From NCBI GenBank assembly GCA_023362775.1, contig JALMGJ010000006.1, forward strand, positions 58,495,501 through 58,559,500: 64,000 nucleotides of DNA, in the 5' to 3' direction. Position numbers and translations under genes: made by a program. The stretch is from Charina bottae. Taxonomy: Eukaryota > Chordata > Lepidosauria > Squamata > Charinaidae. Positions 63,491 to 64,000 of this stretch are shown piece by piece. Position 1 is the stretch's first letter. The number at the start of each line of letters is the position of its first letter. The notes beneath the pieces are model-generated. The model did no database searches, was not told where the DNA came from, and saw only the letters and a program-made list of their open reading frames with translations.

Positions 63491-64000
63491 TTATTTTTTG
63501 TTATTCATATTTATTTTCATCAATACAACTGGCAGAAAAAGACAATGCTCCTAAAATAGTTCTGTACATTCAAACACTAGATGGCAGCCCAAATATCTGA
63601 AACTGAACATATCTAGAAGAGAGTAGAGTAGAAATAAATGTGAATATTGGAATCTTTCTGTGTACAATACACATGCACATATGTTTGTCATCATTTTAAA
63701 GATATTGGCTAGAGTAAGGGTAAGGAACAGTATCTGGCCAAAGGCCAGGTCATTCCTCACCAGTTTCCCAGAACTGGAAGGTATCAGTGGGTTGAGTTCA
63801 TCATCCTGTCACCTCCCAAAATCCCATTTCTTTCCCAAAGCTTTGTCCATAACCTCATTTTGTTCTCTAGTAGGAGCCCCTTGAATGAAGAACTCCAGGA
63901 TAATCTGCATAATTCCCTCTCTTTCATTTCAGGCAGCTTCAAGTGATGGCTCTATCAACCAGCTTCACTGGCCAATCACCTTTCTAGTCTAGAAGCAGGA
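63491..64000. other. intergenic, no gene seen
   Basis: AT-rich DNA to the window edge; short ORFs match nothing known. Confidence 0.5.

Overview
The window looks like nuclear DNA of a squamate reptile (lizard or snake). The evidence is one vertebrate protein-coding gene spread over about 31 kb on the minus strand, embedded in RTE-BovB, L2-like and CR1 LINEs, tRNA-derived SINEs, non-autonomous hAT elements and a Tc1/mariner transposon typical of squamates. BovB copies with clear target-site duplications are the strongest lineage marker. Species cannot be resolved by eye.

The only complete host gene is PNPLA8 (calcium-independent phospholipase A2-gamma), read on the minus strand. A GC-rich promoter lies at about 58.3-59.1 kb, with a predicted non-coding first exon ending at 58706. 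Nine coding exons run from 57191 down to a TGA at 27049. All junctions keep phase with GT-AG introns and give a 793-residue protein with the patatin motifs DGGGTRG, GVSTG and DGG and a C-terminal SKL peroxisomal signal. Two short upstream ORFs precede the start; the stop of the second overlaps the main ATG as TAATG.

A second CpG island at about 4.2-5.2 kb carries no convincing coding exon. In vertebrates NRCAM starts downstream of PNPLA8 on the same strand, so this island is probably the NRCAM promoter and non-coding first exon, and 1-4.7 kb would be its first intron. This is an inference from synteny.

The 5.2-26 kb intergenic stretch and the PNPLA8 introns are filled with repeats: BovB copies (8.5-11.1, 12.7-14.0, 24.5 and 47.3 kb), L2-like LINEs (19.5-21.0, 30.9, 39.7 and 60.4-63.5 kb), a LINE of uncertain clade (22.2-24.8 kb), an RTE-like 3' fragment (18.0 kb), a nearly intact Tc1 element (43.0-44.6 kb), several SINEs, and hAT elements with 8-bp duplications. 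The most unusual object is a 2.3-kb GC-rich hAT-like element at 61078-63370. It is inserted in an L2, flanked by the duplication CAATAGTC, and filled with two internal inverted repeats that look like captured and duplicated host sequence.

No new multi-gene system is evident. The items most worth checking are the hAT element with captured sequence, the PNPLA8 upstream ORFs, two hairpins (1383-1470 and 19321-19370), and the young Tc1 element.
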